The notes: generated from the letters alone by a model not told the origin. Numbered from the stretch's first letter, positions 12,061-24,935 are shown. The stretch is DNA of 64,000 nt from Antilocapra americana (GCA_007570785.1 ML662465.1:3855902-3919901); one strand, 5' to 3'. Program-made: numbers and translations.

Positions 12061-13463
12061 AGAACTGATTTAAAGCAGAGGTTCTAGGGTTAGTGCAGAG
12101 TGAAGAGGGAATGTATTTGGAACCAGAGCAATCTTTGGTTAAAACTCTTCAACAAATCATTTCCGAAGTCTCCCCATTTCTTTCTGGTACCATCTTTACT
12201 TCTGTCTTCCTTCTTTTCCTTCCAGTTTCTCTCTCTCTCCTAAAAAGCCCTAATCTAATTTCCATGAATCAGTTTCAGAGAAACTGTAAATTCTCTGACA
12301 TTATAGGTAAAGCTTTGTATTTCTAAGTATCATTCCTGGGAAAGGGGTCCATAGTCTCCATCAGATTATCAGAAAGGTCAGTGTCCCATTAAGATTAAAA
12401 ATTCAGGGGAAAAATTTTTTTCAAAGAAACATGTAGTTCTGATACTGTTTCCTTGGTCTATCATGCCCTGGGAGTAAGAGTTATTTCTCATCAGAAGAAA
12501 AAAATCATAGAGAGAGAAAATGTAAAGTGATTTGTTCTGACCCTGTTTCCACTAGCCCCTTGCCCTGGGAGAAAATGCCCCGCCTTTGGAAACATAAATG
12601 CGTCCATGCTCCCCAGGCCTCCCATCCATCATTACAGGCAGGCACTGAGCAGCAGCAGCCGGCCTCCTTCACTGCCACTCATGACCCTTTCCATCAGATG
12701 TCTAGCTCTGGCCAGTTTGTTGACAATTATAAAGATTTTTTTCCAACCCAGCCAAACAGCCTCTGCACCATCAGAGCTCTCCAGACCTGAGGAAACTATG
12801 AGACCAGGAAAGCATAACTTGCTCTGAAGAGGCCGCCCCAGCAGAGGGCCCAGACCCAGGTCCAGACATGGCTACAAGGGCTCCCCAGGGCTCCTCTGTA
12901 ACCTGGAGCTCTGGGCCCCACAGTTCTCTAAATTCATAGGTTGTCTGGGGAGACCAGCGGGATGGGGACATTTCATACATATACCTGGGGTGAGCTGAGG
13001 GTCAGCCAGGTGACTCTGCTGAGCTTGGCTGGCTGGCTCATGTGGATGTCAACTGGCTATCATCTATCTGGATCAGCCTGTGCCAGGTGCCCGGGCTCTC
13101 ATTCCCTAGCACTCTAGCCTGGGCATGCTCTTACGGTAAACAGAAAAGTACAAGACAGCAAGCACTGAGCCTGCGCTAAGCCTCTGCTTGCATCATATCC
13201 AATAATACCCCTTTGGTCAAAGCAAGTCACAGGGCCATGCCCAGAGTCAAGGACAGGGCTTGTTACCCTGCCCACAGTGAGCAGGCTCTACAAGCCAGGG
13301 GTCAGGCTCTGCCTTTTACCAAGGATGTCTTTTCAATCCTTTGAGCAAATAAGAGACTACTTTTCACCTATCTGATTAGTGAAGGAAAAAAAAAGTTTCT
13401 GTAGCACTGTGTTTTCCAGGCACCATATAAATGAGGATAGAGAGTATTAAGAAGGGATGAGAT
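12061..13463. other. Intergenic, no feature recognised
   Basis: Unique-looking sequence. ORFs at 12,527-12,790 and on the minus strand at 12,771-12,980 lack known domains. Confidence 0.55.
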
Positions 13464-13852
13464 GGGGCTTCCATGGTGGCTCAATTGGTAAGTAGTCTGC
13501 CTGCCAACACAGGTGATACAGGTTCAGTCCTTGATCTGGGAGGACCCCACGCGCCACAGGGCAAGTAAGCCCATGGGCTACAACTATTGAGCCTGTGCTC
13601 TAGAGCCCGGGAGCCGAAAATACGGAGACTACGTGCTCCAGAATGAAGGCCACATGCTTCTGAATGAAGACTACTGACGCCTGAGGGCCCTCGAGCCTGT
13701 GTCTCATAACAAAAGAAGCCACCGCAATAAGAAACCCACATATTGCAACCAGAGTGTAGCCCCCACTCGCCACAACTAGAGAAACGCCTGCCAAGCCAGG
13801 AAGACCCAGCACAGCCAAAACTAAATAAATTATTAAAAAAAGAAGAAGAAGG
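13464..13852 (+). repeat. CHR-1 type long tRNA-derived SINE
   Basis: GGGCTTCCATGGTGGCTCAA head, then CCCATGGGCTACAACTATTG, CAGCACAGCCAAAACTAAAT and an A-rich tail. It makes the long minus-strand ORF at 13,481-14,005 spuriously. Confidence 0.88.
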
Positions 13853-14489
13853 GAGCAAAGGAGCCTCACTGAAATCTTGGGTAAGAGTCATATTGGGAGA
13901 GGGAACAGCAAAGCAAAGATGGGCTCCCAAGGGAGGGCTGGGGCCAGGGGAGTACCGGATTTGAAGGCAGAGAGATGCAACAGGGAGCAGGCTGTGTAGG
14001 GCCACTCTAAGGAGTTTCTTATAAACCCTTGCACCTTTCTAACCTTTCAAAACCAAGTGTGTGTTCCTTTCAAAACCATAATTTTAAAGAAATACAGACA
14101 GCAAAAACAAATAACAATCCTGAGCTACTCTCCATGATTCCAATATTAGTGGACGCTGTGTGCATTTTATCCTAATTCCTGGTTACCACATCCTCAAACT
14201 TCCTGGAGCCTGCAGAATATTATCATTGTTGAGCACAGGCTGCCCTCTGCTGTTTACTTTTGGATGCGCACCCAGGAGTATCCCCTGAAGCAGCAAAGTC
14301 ATCGTCCCAGGAGAGGGCAGATAAGCCGTTGTCAGAATCCCCGTCTTCCTTGTCAGCAAATTTGATGTTTCAGGAAGCCCTTGAAGGACAGAATACAATA
14401 ACAGGTCTCCCAAAGCTTTACACATTCATTTTCCATCATATATTACACTTTTGAAAGGACTCAATTACTTGTAAACTTGCTCATTTGGT

Positions 14490-14610
14490 CCTCCACAAAC
14501 CCATGCAGGGCAAGCAGTGGGGCCTTGATAGCCCATTTTGCAGGTGAGAGGACTGAGGCTTCAGGAGATTGTAAAACTGGTATTCAGTCCCATTAGTCAG
14601 TGCATAGTAA
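14490..14610. repeat. MIR
   Basis: GCCCATTTTGCAGGTGAGAG and ACTGAGGCTTCAGGAGATTG match the MIR core. Confidence 0.6.
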
Positions 14611-16019
14611 ACCAGGGTGAGAGTCACGCTCCTCCAAGCCCACTCCAGCACAGCTGAAGGGCAGCAAAAGGGAGATGATTTGTTCAGTCTCAAATATGAA
14701 ACAGAAAATAAAATTTCAGAATAAAAAGTTGTGACTTGTCATCATACCAACCAAGTCTCCTCCTCATGGTGTCTTCCTGCCTTGCTCCGAGTCCCATCAC
14801 TGGCCCATAGTGATTCTCTGGTTTCTGATATGAAGGTTTTGCAGCTTTGGGCAGAAGGATGGAGAGGTGGGAGAAGGCCATGACCCAACGCTGTGGCCCA
14901 CGTCACTCTGTACCTCTTGAGGAGCATTTTCTAACTTTAATCTGTGCTTCATTCCTGAGCATCTCCTACTTTTCTATCCATCTTCCCCACCCAGGAAGTA
15001 GCAAAAGCTTCTAAGACCCATGCCCTTGGGGTAGAGTTACAGAGACACAAAGAGAAAGAAAAGCATGGATGCTCACTTTTTTAGTTTTTAAAAAATAGGC
15101 TTTTGAAACTCACAGCAGAGAAAATCATTTGAGAGAAAGGGTTTCTGTTTCTCCAAACCCTAGGCTTGGGGTGTCAGTTATGAAGGCCCTGAAGAACCCA
15201 GGCACCAGACTTAGGTCATAGACCGCAAAATTAAAGGGTGAGAGGTTGTTTTCCTGCCCTGGAAAAAGAGGACAATTCTCAGGAACAGTGAGGGAAAGAA
15301 GGTAGTTGAAGCCTGACAGTCTGGAAACTTTAGCCAAGGAGAAACAAGCTAGGAGACATTTTGCAGAAGGGTTTTTTTGGAAGTCGTGTGCTGTGCGGAG
15401 TGTCAGGTAAAACTCTCCATCGCTTCCCGATGAAATCTCCAGTAGGATCTGTGCTGCCTACTAATGCTTAGGGAAGTGACTTACTTTTCAAGGGATGTGA
15501 AAAAACACAGGTGCTGCATTAGCTGTACCTTGGGGTGAAACCTGAGTGACACATGAGGAGGACCCACTACACCAGCTGCCGTGACGTCCCTGGCCTGGGG
15601 AAGCCCAACCCTGAGAGAGGGAAAGCTCCTTATCAAAGCAATCATGAAAGCATAATTTGAAAAATATGCCAATGGCTATTCTAGAAATACAAAATACTGT
15701 ATGTACGCACTGGAGACAGAAACTAGCTCTACCTGGGAAACTGAAGAACATTTCACATTTCAAGGGGAAATGATAGCTTGACAGATGGAGAAGTAAAGAG
15801 AAAATCGTTCTGTTAGAACTAACAGAAACAGTCTCAAAATAGTCATGTTTCTCTTGACGGGGTAACAAAGTAAACGAGGGCAGAATCTTAGGAAAACTGA
15901 TTGGATTAAAAAAATGAATAGGCAATGAGTTAGAGCACAAAAAATAAAATACAGATGAAAAAAGAAAGCATGAACTACATTGTAATTGTGCAAGTTGATT
16001 TAGAGAAGGAAGTATTAAA
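14611..16019. other. Intergenic, nothing recognised
   Basis: No gene or clear repeat. The 179-codon minus-strand ORF at 15,488-16,027 lacks a recognisable domain, is low complexity in part and has no splice context. Confidence 0.5.
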
Positions 16020-16290
16020 CTAAGCAAAGAGGTTTATGTTAATGATGACAAAAGTACAACCCACATGAAGATCTAACCATCATAAATGTTTATATACCAA
16101 ATAGCATGTCTTCAGAGTGCTTACAGCAAAAACAGCAGAAATTTAAGAATTAGACAAAAATGCAGTGTAAATGTTCATTCAATTCTCTCAGCCCATGACA
16201 GATCAAGCAGATAAGACATTCATAAGGATATAGAGCTTACAAACAATACAGCTGATGAAGTTGAGCTTACAAATATAGGCATAAACATGA
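16020..16290 (+). repeat. Old L1/HAL1 ORF2 fragment
   Basis: ACCATCATAAATGTTTATAT and CAATTCTCTCAGCCCATGAC follow the L1 endonuclease-region pattern. Decayed. Confidence 0.5.
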
Positions 16291-17096
16291 ATATGATATT
16301 CAGTCAAAACTACTTGTTGAGCACCTGCTATGTGCTTAGCACTACTCTAAGTGTTCAAGGTACAAAAGTGAATAAAATAGAAATAAATCCCTGTGCTTGA
16401 GGACTTACATTACAGTGCAGAAAGAAAGACATATGATCATTGGGCTAAGGTGATGGCAGCCAGGTTTTTCTACCATAAAGTTAATCTTTTTCCTTTTGTA
16501 GACAATAAATTTCCTCTTGGGAGATACTCCAAGATGATATAGCTAGCCTGTTTCTCATCATGCATGTATTTATCAGTTTTAACATTCATTGAGGACTCTT
16601 ACCTAAAAATATTATTGCTCTGGTTATTGCCAAATGGTGACTTTCTAGTTCCCTCATGGCTTGTATTAATATTTACTAGCTGGAATTCTACTGTAAGCAA
16701 AATGTTTCCCTGCTCACCATTTATTTATTTATCCATATAAGTAACATCTATATGGACTCATGGATTCTTATTCATCATCCAGTACTATCGTTATTTATTT
16801 TGTTGTTCAAACTGTCCCAGATTTGGTCAGTGGGAGACTTTTAAAACTGACTCCTGAGTCCTTTTCCCATGTCCTCATCATCTGAGCACTTTCCTTGCTG
16901 GCTGGTATAAGATATCCCAAGTTCATACTGTACTTTCCCTACCCTTGCCTTGGAGTCAGACATTTCTCCAAGACATCATGACTCTTTTTTTGGAGAATGG
17001 GATTTAGATACCAAGAGATGAGTATTAGGTGTACTCATTATTACTGGGTTGTCACTGCTACGAGACCATCTCAGACATTAGATAGAAAAGAAAGGC
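16291..17096. other. AT-rich intergenic sequence with one old repeat
   Basis: TTGAGCACCTGCTATGTGCT at about 16,318 starts a common old mammalian repeat (L2-like) reaching about 16,440. The rest is unassigned. Confidence 0.45.
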
Positions 17097-17122
17097 ATAT
17101 ATATATATATATATATATATAT
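17097..17122. repeat. (TA)n microsatellite
   Basis: About 12 uninterrupted AT units. Confidence 0.95.
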
Positions 17123-17360
17123 TAAATACTATTTACATAAATAATACAGTAATAAATCTATTTCTGTATTTTTCTACCCATATTTAAAACCATGAATTCA
17201 CATGGATATGTCCAGTTCCAATCCAACACCACTGGATTTATTCAAGCCTTTTCTTTTCCCATATTTCCCCCCATTTTTCTGGCAGTGAGAAGCTTGTCTC
17301 TCATTTTTCACAATATATTTCCTTTGGGCTACACATAAAATAGTTTAAGAATTGTTATTA

Positions 17361-17386
17361 AACACACACACACACACACACACACA
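17361..17386. repeat. (CA)n microsatellite
   Basis: About 12-13 CA units. Confidence 0.95.
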
Positions 17387-17454
17387 AATTGAAGAGTTCA
17401 GTTTCTAAAACATAAAAAGACTACCAATAAGGTAGGTCTTTTTTATGTAAGAAA

Positions 17455-17486
17455 AAAAGAGAGAGAGAGAGAGAGAAAGAGGAGAG
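17455..17486. repeat. (GA)n-rich simple repeat
   Basis: About ten GA units followed by AAGAGGAGAG. Confidence 0.9.
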
Positions 17487-18119
17487 AAAACTATAGCCCA
17501 AAATATGCACTGAAGAAGGATGCCACAGGTATAAAAATGCATCTTTTCAACAAATCAGCAAGAAATCCCAAGTACACAGATAAGAATATCATTGCTTCTC
17601 CAGCTGGATGAGAACTTCACATGTTATGCTAGTTTAGCTGAATGTAAGTCTGAATTCAAAATTGTCTTGCCTCACAAATTTGAAATCATTGGTTACATTG
17701 CTTTGCAGGGACTTTTAGATTTATCCTCCATATTAACTTTTGTCTCATAATTTCTTTTCTTTCCTTTTTGTTGCCCATTTGTACTGCACACAGGGATAAA
17801 CCATCACAGATTTGTTTTCAGTGGTGTCTTGTCAATGGTTTAGTTTATCTTGAGGGATTTTTTTAATGTCAGCATGCTTGTTTCAAGATCTTTAGTGCTT
17901 CTTTTTCATATCAGCCCATAAAATGTTTTGTGAATGCTATTTCTTGTCTAATATCTCTTAAAATATGAGTTATTTGTATTTTAAAGTCTTTCTATCCCAT
18001 ATTTCCTATTTTCCTGTTTCTTGTGTGTTAGTTTTCTCAGTTTACTCAATTTATTACCTACTTTTTAATAACGTTATTTCCCAAATATTTTTGTGATTCC
18101 CGAAGGTATGCTTACTTTT

Positions 18120-18460
18120 CAGCTGACAAAAAGAATAACCTAGGAGCTCCAAGAAATTTAAAAAATGTAAAGCCAGTTACCCATATAAGAAAAAGTGATC
18201 AAAATATCATCAGACTTCTTAACAACACTGAATATCAGAAGACAGAGAAGCAATGTCTATAAAGTTTTGAGAGAAAATTATGTGGAGTCCAGACTTCTAG
18301 CTCTAGTCCAACCTATGAAGGAAACTAATGCCATAACAGAGCCTCAAACCCATGAAAGAGAAAATTAACCCCCGAAAAATGACAGTTCGTTGGAGAGGCA
18401 AAAGAAAATGTTAAATCCTATAATTAAAGTACTGAATATCAATTATTAAAGAAACTAACA
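18120..18460 (+). repeat. Old L1 fragment
   Basis: CCATATAAGAAAAAGTGATC, then CTGAATATCAGAAGACAGAG and GAGAGAAAATTATGTGGAGT follow an L1 ORF1-like or HAL1-like block. Decayed. Confidence 0.5.
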
Positions 18461-18472
18461 CAAGGTTATGTT

Positions 18473-18790
18473 CCACACTCTCTGCTAAAGAGCCTTACAT
18501 ACATTTTTTCATTCAATCTCACAAAACAAGCACTGGTACTCATTTTTTTAACTTTTTATTTCATACTGGAGTACAGCCGATTAACACTGTTGTGATAGTT
18601 TCAGGTGGACAGTGAAGGCCCTCAGCCGTATGTATACATGCATCCATTCTCCCTCAAACCCCCTTCCCATCCAGGCTGCCACACAACATTGAGCAGAGTT
18701 CAACACGGTACTCATTTTTTACTACATGAGAAAGCTGAAGCTTAGAAAGTTTGTTGGTAGCACAATGGCCCCTTGAAATCATCTGAGGAG
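18473..18790. repeat. MIR/L2-type copy split by an L1 tail
   Basis: CACACTCTCTGCTAAAGAGC before and GAGAAAGCTGAAGCTTAGAA after the insertion belong to one old MIR. Confidence 0.6.
18549..18706 (-). repeat. 5'-truncated ruminant L1 3' end with 14-bp target-site duplication
   Basis: Reverse L1 tail (TGGAGTACAGCCGATTAACA, CCCTCAGCCGTATGTATACA). GGTACTCATTTTTT is repeated at 18535-18548 and 18707-18720. Confidence 0.88.
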
Positions 18791-19164
18791 TGATTCTGAA
18801 AAAGCAGCTCTGATGACTGGACCTCATGTCAGATCTACAGAATCAGAATGTCTGTGGATGGGGTCCAGACATCTGCATTTTGTAGTTAAAGCTCCCAACA
18901 GAGGTTCTAATGTGCACACAGGGTTGAGAACCAATGACTGACATTGATTCTCAGTCTGAGGTCATATTGCTTGCAATTGGAAGAGCAAAGGTTGGGATTC
19001 ACTGACACTTCATACGCAAAAATGATAGAGACAGAGATAAACAGATGGCAGAGATGAAGGCAAAGATATACATACTGAGGTTTTTTTTCAGCTATTGAGG
19101 AAGAGCATCTCAAGCATAAAACAGTCCACGCACTAATTTCTCTTCTTCCTTCTCCAGGACCCAT

Positions 19165-20339
19165 CCTCTGAATCTGTCGTCTGCAGTGGTCCCTGAAACT
19201 CCTGCGGGATGATGTGTCAAATAGTTAACAACCAGACACCACAGGCACCAATCAGAATGGACCCTGAACTCAGCACTGGAGCGGGAGTCAGGCTGTCAGC
19301 TTTCCATCAGTGGATCCTAGAGAGCTGAGGCAGTCCAAGGGAAAACAGCAGTGGGATGCCTCTTAGCAAGCTCAAGACAGCAGCTGTTTACTAACCACAT
19401 GGAAATAGTTCAATATTTTAACAACCAATACAGTAGGAGCACCACTATCTGTCTGCACCTAGACTAAGGGTTTGGCAGGGGTTTGGTGGGGGGTGGGGGG
19501 TGGGGATGAATATGTTTAAAGGTTGTTCTACGATGGTCTGCCTATCAGGCAACTATTTTCTATCTCTACCCAAAGACTGCTTATCGAGTGTCGAGAGGGA
19601 AAGTAAGAGGCTGGCACACAATCTGTGATCCACATCGAGCTGCCCCACCAGCTGTTGTGTGCCTAGCAGCCCCCACTCCCGGCCCGATTCATTCCCAGCT
19701 CCTAGGGGGTTTGTCACTTTGCTGGTTACTGCTATGTTTCCATCCTGAAGTGGCAGCTCCAGTTGTGTTTTCCAGATAATTTTGAAGATGCTAATTGCCA
19801 CCTGCTGATTTCCTGTAAACACTGTACTTTACACATGTGATTAATCAGAGAGCTGTGGACTGTTCTGAGGAAATGTGTGTATGTGTGTGTGCATGAGTTT
19901 CATTACTGTGGCGGATTTAAATCACAGGCAATGTTTGCTCACAAAGCTGCATTAGCAAAACGACAGGGAAAACAAAATTACAAAATACCATAAACTGCAA
20001 GTTCATAGACTGCATAAACAACTACTCGAGCTAGCCAACGATGCACTGACTAAATTCTAGAACCAAGCATGAGGAAGGTAGCCTCTCTAAAGGAGACTTT
20101 GACTCACAGATGCTTATGTTTCTAAAAGAAACCAAACCTGAAAATATTTTCAAAGGTTTCAGAGAAAAGTACATTCTCTTTAGATTCAAGATGGGCCTTG
20201 TTATCAAATCCTAGCTCTTTCAGTGACTACCTGTAATATTCATGCAAATTACCTGGATCTTCAAACCTCCATTTCCTCATCTGTAAAATGGACATTCTAA
20301 TTTCTAAGTTACCTGAGACAACATGTATCATTAATTGCA
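19165..20339. other. Intergenic, with a G-rich tract
   Basis: Mostly unassigned. A G-quadruplex-prone run lies at 19,468-19,506, a short (TG)n at about 19,873-19,892 and an MIR at about 20,205-20,305. Confidence 0.55.
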
Positions 20340-20765
20340 TATGTTAGTCAGAATTGCATGGATTGTAACAGAAATTTAACTCAAAGTGGCCTCTGCAAAA
20401 CGAGAAATTTATTGGCTCAAAATATTAAAAAAGCAAGGCCTCTGGCTTCAGGTCTCTGAGCCCAAATGATGACTATGGAATGCTTTGACACCCTCTCCAC
20501 TTTCTGGCCCTGCTTTCCTCTGCCAGACCTCATTCTCAGGTAGACTTTACTTATGGCAAGCTAGCAGTCTAGCCAACAACCCCACACACGTTTTATCCTC
20601 TCAGCAACCACAGAGAACTGGTATAGATTGCATTTCACTTGGGAAATGACCCACTAGCCCATTCTCAGATCACATAGTTGGGTAGGGAAGTGTCTACCCA
20701 CATAGACCTAGTCAAACCCCGGAGATATGCACAAAATCAGTCACATATATGATAACACAGCTGGA
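20340..20765. repeat. Old interspersed repeat, family not assigned
   Basis: Shares motif order with 4,140-4,480 (GAGAAATTTATTGGCTCAAA, GGCTTCAGGTCTCTGAGC, TTTCTGGCCCTGCTTTCCTC). Confidence 0.4.
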
Positions 20766-20814
20766 CTTCTGACCCAAAAACCAAATGAGAAGCTTGAAGG
20801 GCAGCCAGCCTTAT

Positions 20815-21224
20815 ACGTTGGACCATAAAGAAGGCTGTATGCCAAAGAATTGATGCTTTTGAACAATGGTGCTAGAGAAGACTCTTGAGAGTCCCCTGGG
20901 TAGCAAGGAGATCAAACCAGTCGATCCCAAAGGAAATCAACTCTGACTATTCATTGGAAGGACTGATGCTGAAGCTGAAGCTCCAATACTTTGGCCACCT
21001 GATGTGAAGAGCTGAATCACTGGAAAAGACCTTGATGCTGGGAGACTGAGGGCAGGAGGAGAAGGAGTGACAAAGGATGAGATGGTTGAGTAGCATCACC
21101 AACTCAATGGACATAGATCTGAGTAAACTCTGGGAAATAGTGAAAGACAGGAAACCCTGGTGTGCTGCAGTCCATGGAGTCTCAAAGGGTCAGACATGAC
21201 TTAGCGACTGAACAACAACATAAG
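20815..21224 (+). repeat. BovB LINE 3' end
   Basis: TTGGACCATAAAGAAGGCTG, CTCCAATACTTTGGCCACCT and a terminal CGACTGAACAACAAC tail. Confidence 0.92.
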
Positions 21225-23264
21225 AGGGAACAATTGGTATTCCATCATCAGAATCTGAACACCAGATTGACACTCAATCTTCTGTATAAGTAGACGTGCT
21301 GAGTGACAAAACAGAGAAGTTTGCTCAACTCAGAGATGCTGGTCAGCCTTCTCTGCACATGTTCACATGGGATGAGATGATTTCGGTCCTAGGCCAACAG
21401 TGGAAAGCGGGTAGTTCACAGACTCAAACCCAGACCTGTTTGGCCAAGGAAGTCATTTGCCATTTTCTGTTTCCAAGCATCTCTCAAAGCTTACTGCATT
21501 TCCTATAAGAAACTCATTGTTTTCCAGCCAGTGGTCCTGGTCTCCACCTAGTCACTTAGTCCCTTTATCTAGCCCCACTCCTACAAGTGGGGCAAGATGG
21601 GGTCCTCTATCCCTTCATTTCCATTGTCCCTCCTCCTCAACTTCCTCCCTGATGTGAACAGGGTCTTCAGAGTGTGGTAATGTATCAAATTTATCCTGTG
21701 ATAGTTGGTCAATATTAGCCACAGGATTTCATGGTCTTTAGGTAGCCTGCTCTTAAAAATAGTGAGAAATCAGGGCAAATGGGTCTTATCAGGACAGATT
21801 AAAAAGAGTAGGTGCACAAGAAGTCTAGAGCTCCTGTTAAATAAGAATGGAGGGATGCCAAGATAAAGGGGACTTCTTGGTGTCTATGAAAGTAAAAACT
21901 TAGCCTGGTTGAAAAATAATGCACATAAAACAGAAATGTTGGTAGCAGCCTCTGGACTCTGATGCCCTTCCTGACCAGCTACGAGGAACACTGAAGCCCT
22001 TTCTATAATGAGCTGAGTTTATTTGCCTTTCTGGTCTCTGGGTTAAAGTACCAGAGTTAGCTACAGCATGAAGTGACATGCTCCGCAGCACAACTTCTGA
22101 TTCAGAGCCCCCGGATCTGAACCCAAGATCCTCCACTCCACAGCTAGAACGCCTTAGGCACATTACTCAACTTAGCTCTGTGCCTCCATTTCCTTGTTAG
22201 GAATGGTAGCATCTGCCTCCCAGTGTTGGCACGGGAAAGAAATTAACTAACATCTATACAGTAACTAATTCAAACTAAACCTGGTTCATAATAAAACAGA
22301 ATACACTTAGCTGTTCTACAAGCAGCAACCTAGTCTCCCTTCCTTCAGGAAACTAAGCTCCTTGTCTGCATGAACTTGGTTGATTGGGTAATTCCTCAGG
22401 ACAGTGTTAGGTTTCTCTCTGGACTCACAGAGGCAAAGCTGAGGTACCACAGGGATGTGGCTTGCACCCACGGAGCTTTAATTTCCTTACAAATTGCTAC
22501 TTGCTTTTGTGCACTTGATTTTCTGATTGGCAGGGATTTTTCTTCTGTTTGACAGTGCTGGAGTAAGCTCTTCCGTTGGTTTACTCTGAAAAGGGAGAAA
22601 GGTCAGCAGCAAACTTTTCTTGCCCTCAGGCTGAAAATACTTGGCACAGTAAATTACAAGAGGTGAGCTAAACTGGTCACCAGAGGGCATAAATGGACAT
22701 CAGACTTTGCTAACAACTAGAAAGCAGCATCACAAAGCAGTAGCAGGTGTTACCAAAACTCCAGAGGCAAAGGCTATAGAACGGAGAAGAGCTGCTAGCC
22801 AGGCATAGAAATGAGGGTGGAGACTCCTCCACGGGCTGGCACAAGCCAATTTTGCCTGAAGGCTTGTCTGCAGCTCTTGTAGCTTGAGGTATCTTGTCAA
22901 GGTCATCTCTGCATTCTGGTACTTCCAACCTCCCTCCTTGACCAACTTACACATTGAGGTCACTCTGGTCCCTTGCCTGTACCCCACTCTCAGTCACCTC
23001 TAGAATTCCTTTTATCAAGTCAATTCCTACTCATTCCTCAAGCTTAACTAAATTTCAGTTTCCGCCACAAAATTTGTTGCCCACTTCCAAATCCTTTGAA
23101 CTGATGGCTCTCTTTATCTGATACTATCAGGTGGAATTAAACACTGTCTTATGGCACTCCTTACACTCAAGCCTTGTAAGACAGCAAACATCATTGGTTT
23201 TACCTGGGCAGCATCTTTTATTGTTCCCTCTGGGAGCAATACCTACCTGATTTTTCTCTTTGGG
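21225..23264. other. Intergenic, nothing recognised
   Basis: No gene, no young repeat. L2-like stretch at about 22,985-23,110. Confidence 0.5.
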
Positions 23265-23269
23265 AAGAA

Positions 23270-23606
23270 AGCCCTTCCAAACTCTTGGTCCACGTGGCTG
23301 TTGGAGGTCATCAAAAGGACATGACCACCAGGTGACCTCCGAGCTGGACCAGGGCAATCAGAGGCTCTTTAGGCCCTTGCCCTGTCCTTGAAGTGTACAT
23401 CCTGCCCTCCAGTCTTACAGTGAGAGCTCTTCAAGGATGCAGCCTTGAGAGAGTAAGGTGGGGAAGAAGGCCAACTAGACTGAATACGTGACTGAACCCA
23501 ATCAAAACCTCTATATAAACTACTAAGATTCTAGGGTGGGTACCAAGATCTACTCCTCCATGGGCACTAAGACAAGCCTTGTATGTTAAGTTCCCTTACC
23601 TGCTAC
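23270..23606 (+). repeat. 5' LTR of the endogenous retrovirus (approximate)
   Basis: Pairs with the 3' copy from GTGGCTGTTGGAGGTC to AGTTCCCTTACCTGCTAC. Its outer edge is unclear and may extend further left. Confidence 0.65.
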
Positions 23607-23845
23607 CAGGCGCTGCAGTGTGGAGACCCTCCAAATGCTCCTACCCCCAACCCTGGAGAGAACCCTGTGGCCTGTAGGGAGGGAGTTGGGGAGATGCCCG
23701 CTAATGCCTGTTGCATGAGTCCGGTTGGGGTGACCCGTCCAGATGGACTGCAGTCGCTGTTCAGCCCAGAACTGACACCATCTGGAGGGAAACGGGAATG
23801 GACTGCAATTTCCAGAGGGCTGAACTCAGCATTTGGTGATCACTT

Positions 23846-24160
23846 CCAGGGGGTGCAGTGGTAAAGAATCTGCCTGCCAATGCAGAAAACTCAGGAGACA
23901 CAGATTTGATTCCTGGGTCAGGAAGCTCCCCTGGAGATGGAAATGGTAACCCAATCCAGGATTCCTGCCTGGAGAATTCCATGGACAGAGGAGCCTGGCG
24001 GGCTACAGTCCAAGGAGTCACAAAGGATCGGACACAACTGAGCCACTGAGCGCGTGCACACACACACACACACACGGGCTACAGTCCAAGGGGTCACAAA
24101 GGATGGGACACAACTGAGCCACTGAGCACGTGCATGCACACACACATACACACACACACA
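23846..24160 (+). repeat. Bov-tA SINE with duplicated tail and CA repeats
   Basis: The Bov-tA body ends in GGGCTACAGTCCAAGGAGTC and a CA run. The last 76 bp (24,000-24,075) is repeated as 24,076-24,160, again with CA repeats. Confidence 0.88.
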
Positions 24161-24779
24161 CTCTTGAGCTCTGGTGATTAGCCCTTTGCACTGACAGTTG
24201 GGCTATTCTAAGGGGATTGACCCCACAGCTTAGAAAATGGGAAGCTGAGGGGTGGCTGATCATGAATAAGCCCTTGTCGGGTCAGGATATGTGCAAAGTC
24301 ATTTGAGTTTGCCTGTAAGAACTTGAGTCAGTCCTCACTGTCCTCCACATCCTGGCTCAGAGTGTGCCAACAGCCCAGGACAACCAGGAAGTTGATGTTG
24401 TGGCTGAGGTGCAAGCCCTAGCAGCTGATCCTTCATTAGAAAAAGTGGCCACACGGTAGTGCCTGTGGGATGGTGCACTGCCAAGGATAACGGCATGCCC
24501 CTGAAATACCTTGACTTGGTTAATGATGTAACAGCATGACCTGCGTGTTCCAAATATTTCCAAGGCAGCTACAGAAGTCTAGGGTCATCCACTGGAGTTC
24601 CCAACTGGCAAGGGACTGGAAGACTGACTGATATACTGGTCCCCTCCCTCCGAGTGACGGTTCTAAACATGCCTTGTTTTGTGTGGACACAGTGTCTCGC
24701 CTAACCCAAACTTTGTTCTGTCACTATGCAAACCAGGCGGCCAGCACTAGGGGATGAGAGAAACTGACTACCCTCGTCA

Positions 24780-24935
24780 AAAAAACAGTGATCGATGGTC
24801 ACCTTTCAAAGGTCATGATATGCAAGACTGGGGAAAAGAACATAACATTGAATGGAGGTCCTACCTCCCCTATAAGCCACAGGCAGCAGTGTGGGTAAAA
24901 AAAGAAGGAAATATTAAAGCAGCAGATTAAATCAC
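24780..24935 (+). pseudogene. Endogenous retroviral pol (integrase) remnant
   Basis: A short stretch with the integrase-like pattern of a Trp-Gly-Lys-Glu-His motif followed by a proline/tyrosine segment, before the frame closes. The rest of pol is missing or unreadable. Non-functional. Confidence 0.45.

Noticed and set aside
13481..14005. 174-codon minus-strand ORF
   Set aside because: Lies mainly on a CHR-1 type SINE; motifs recur with other SINE copies.
15488..16027. 179-codon minus-strand ORF, the longest in the left half
   Set aside because: No recognisable domain, no splice or promoter context, low-complexity patches; likely chance.
17361..24160. CRISPR-like or satellite arrays
   Set aside because: The repeated units are microsatellites and a two-copy SINE tail; no spaced direct repeats and the DNA is mammalian.
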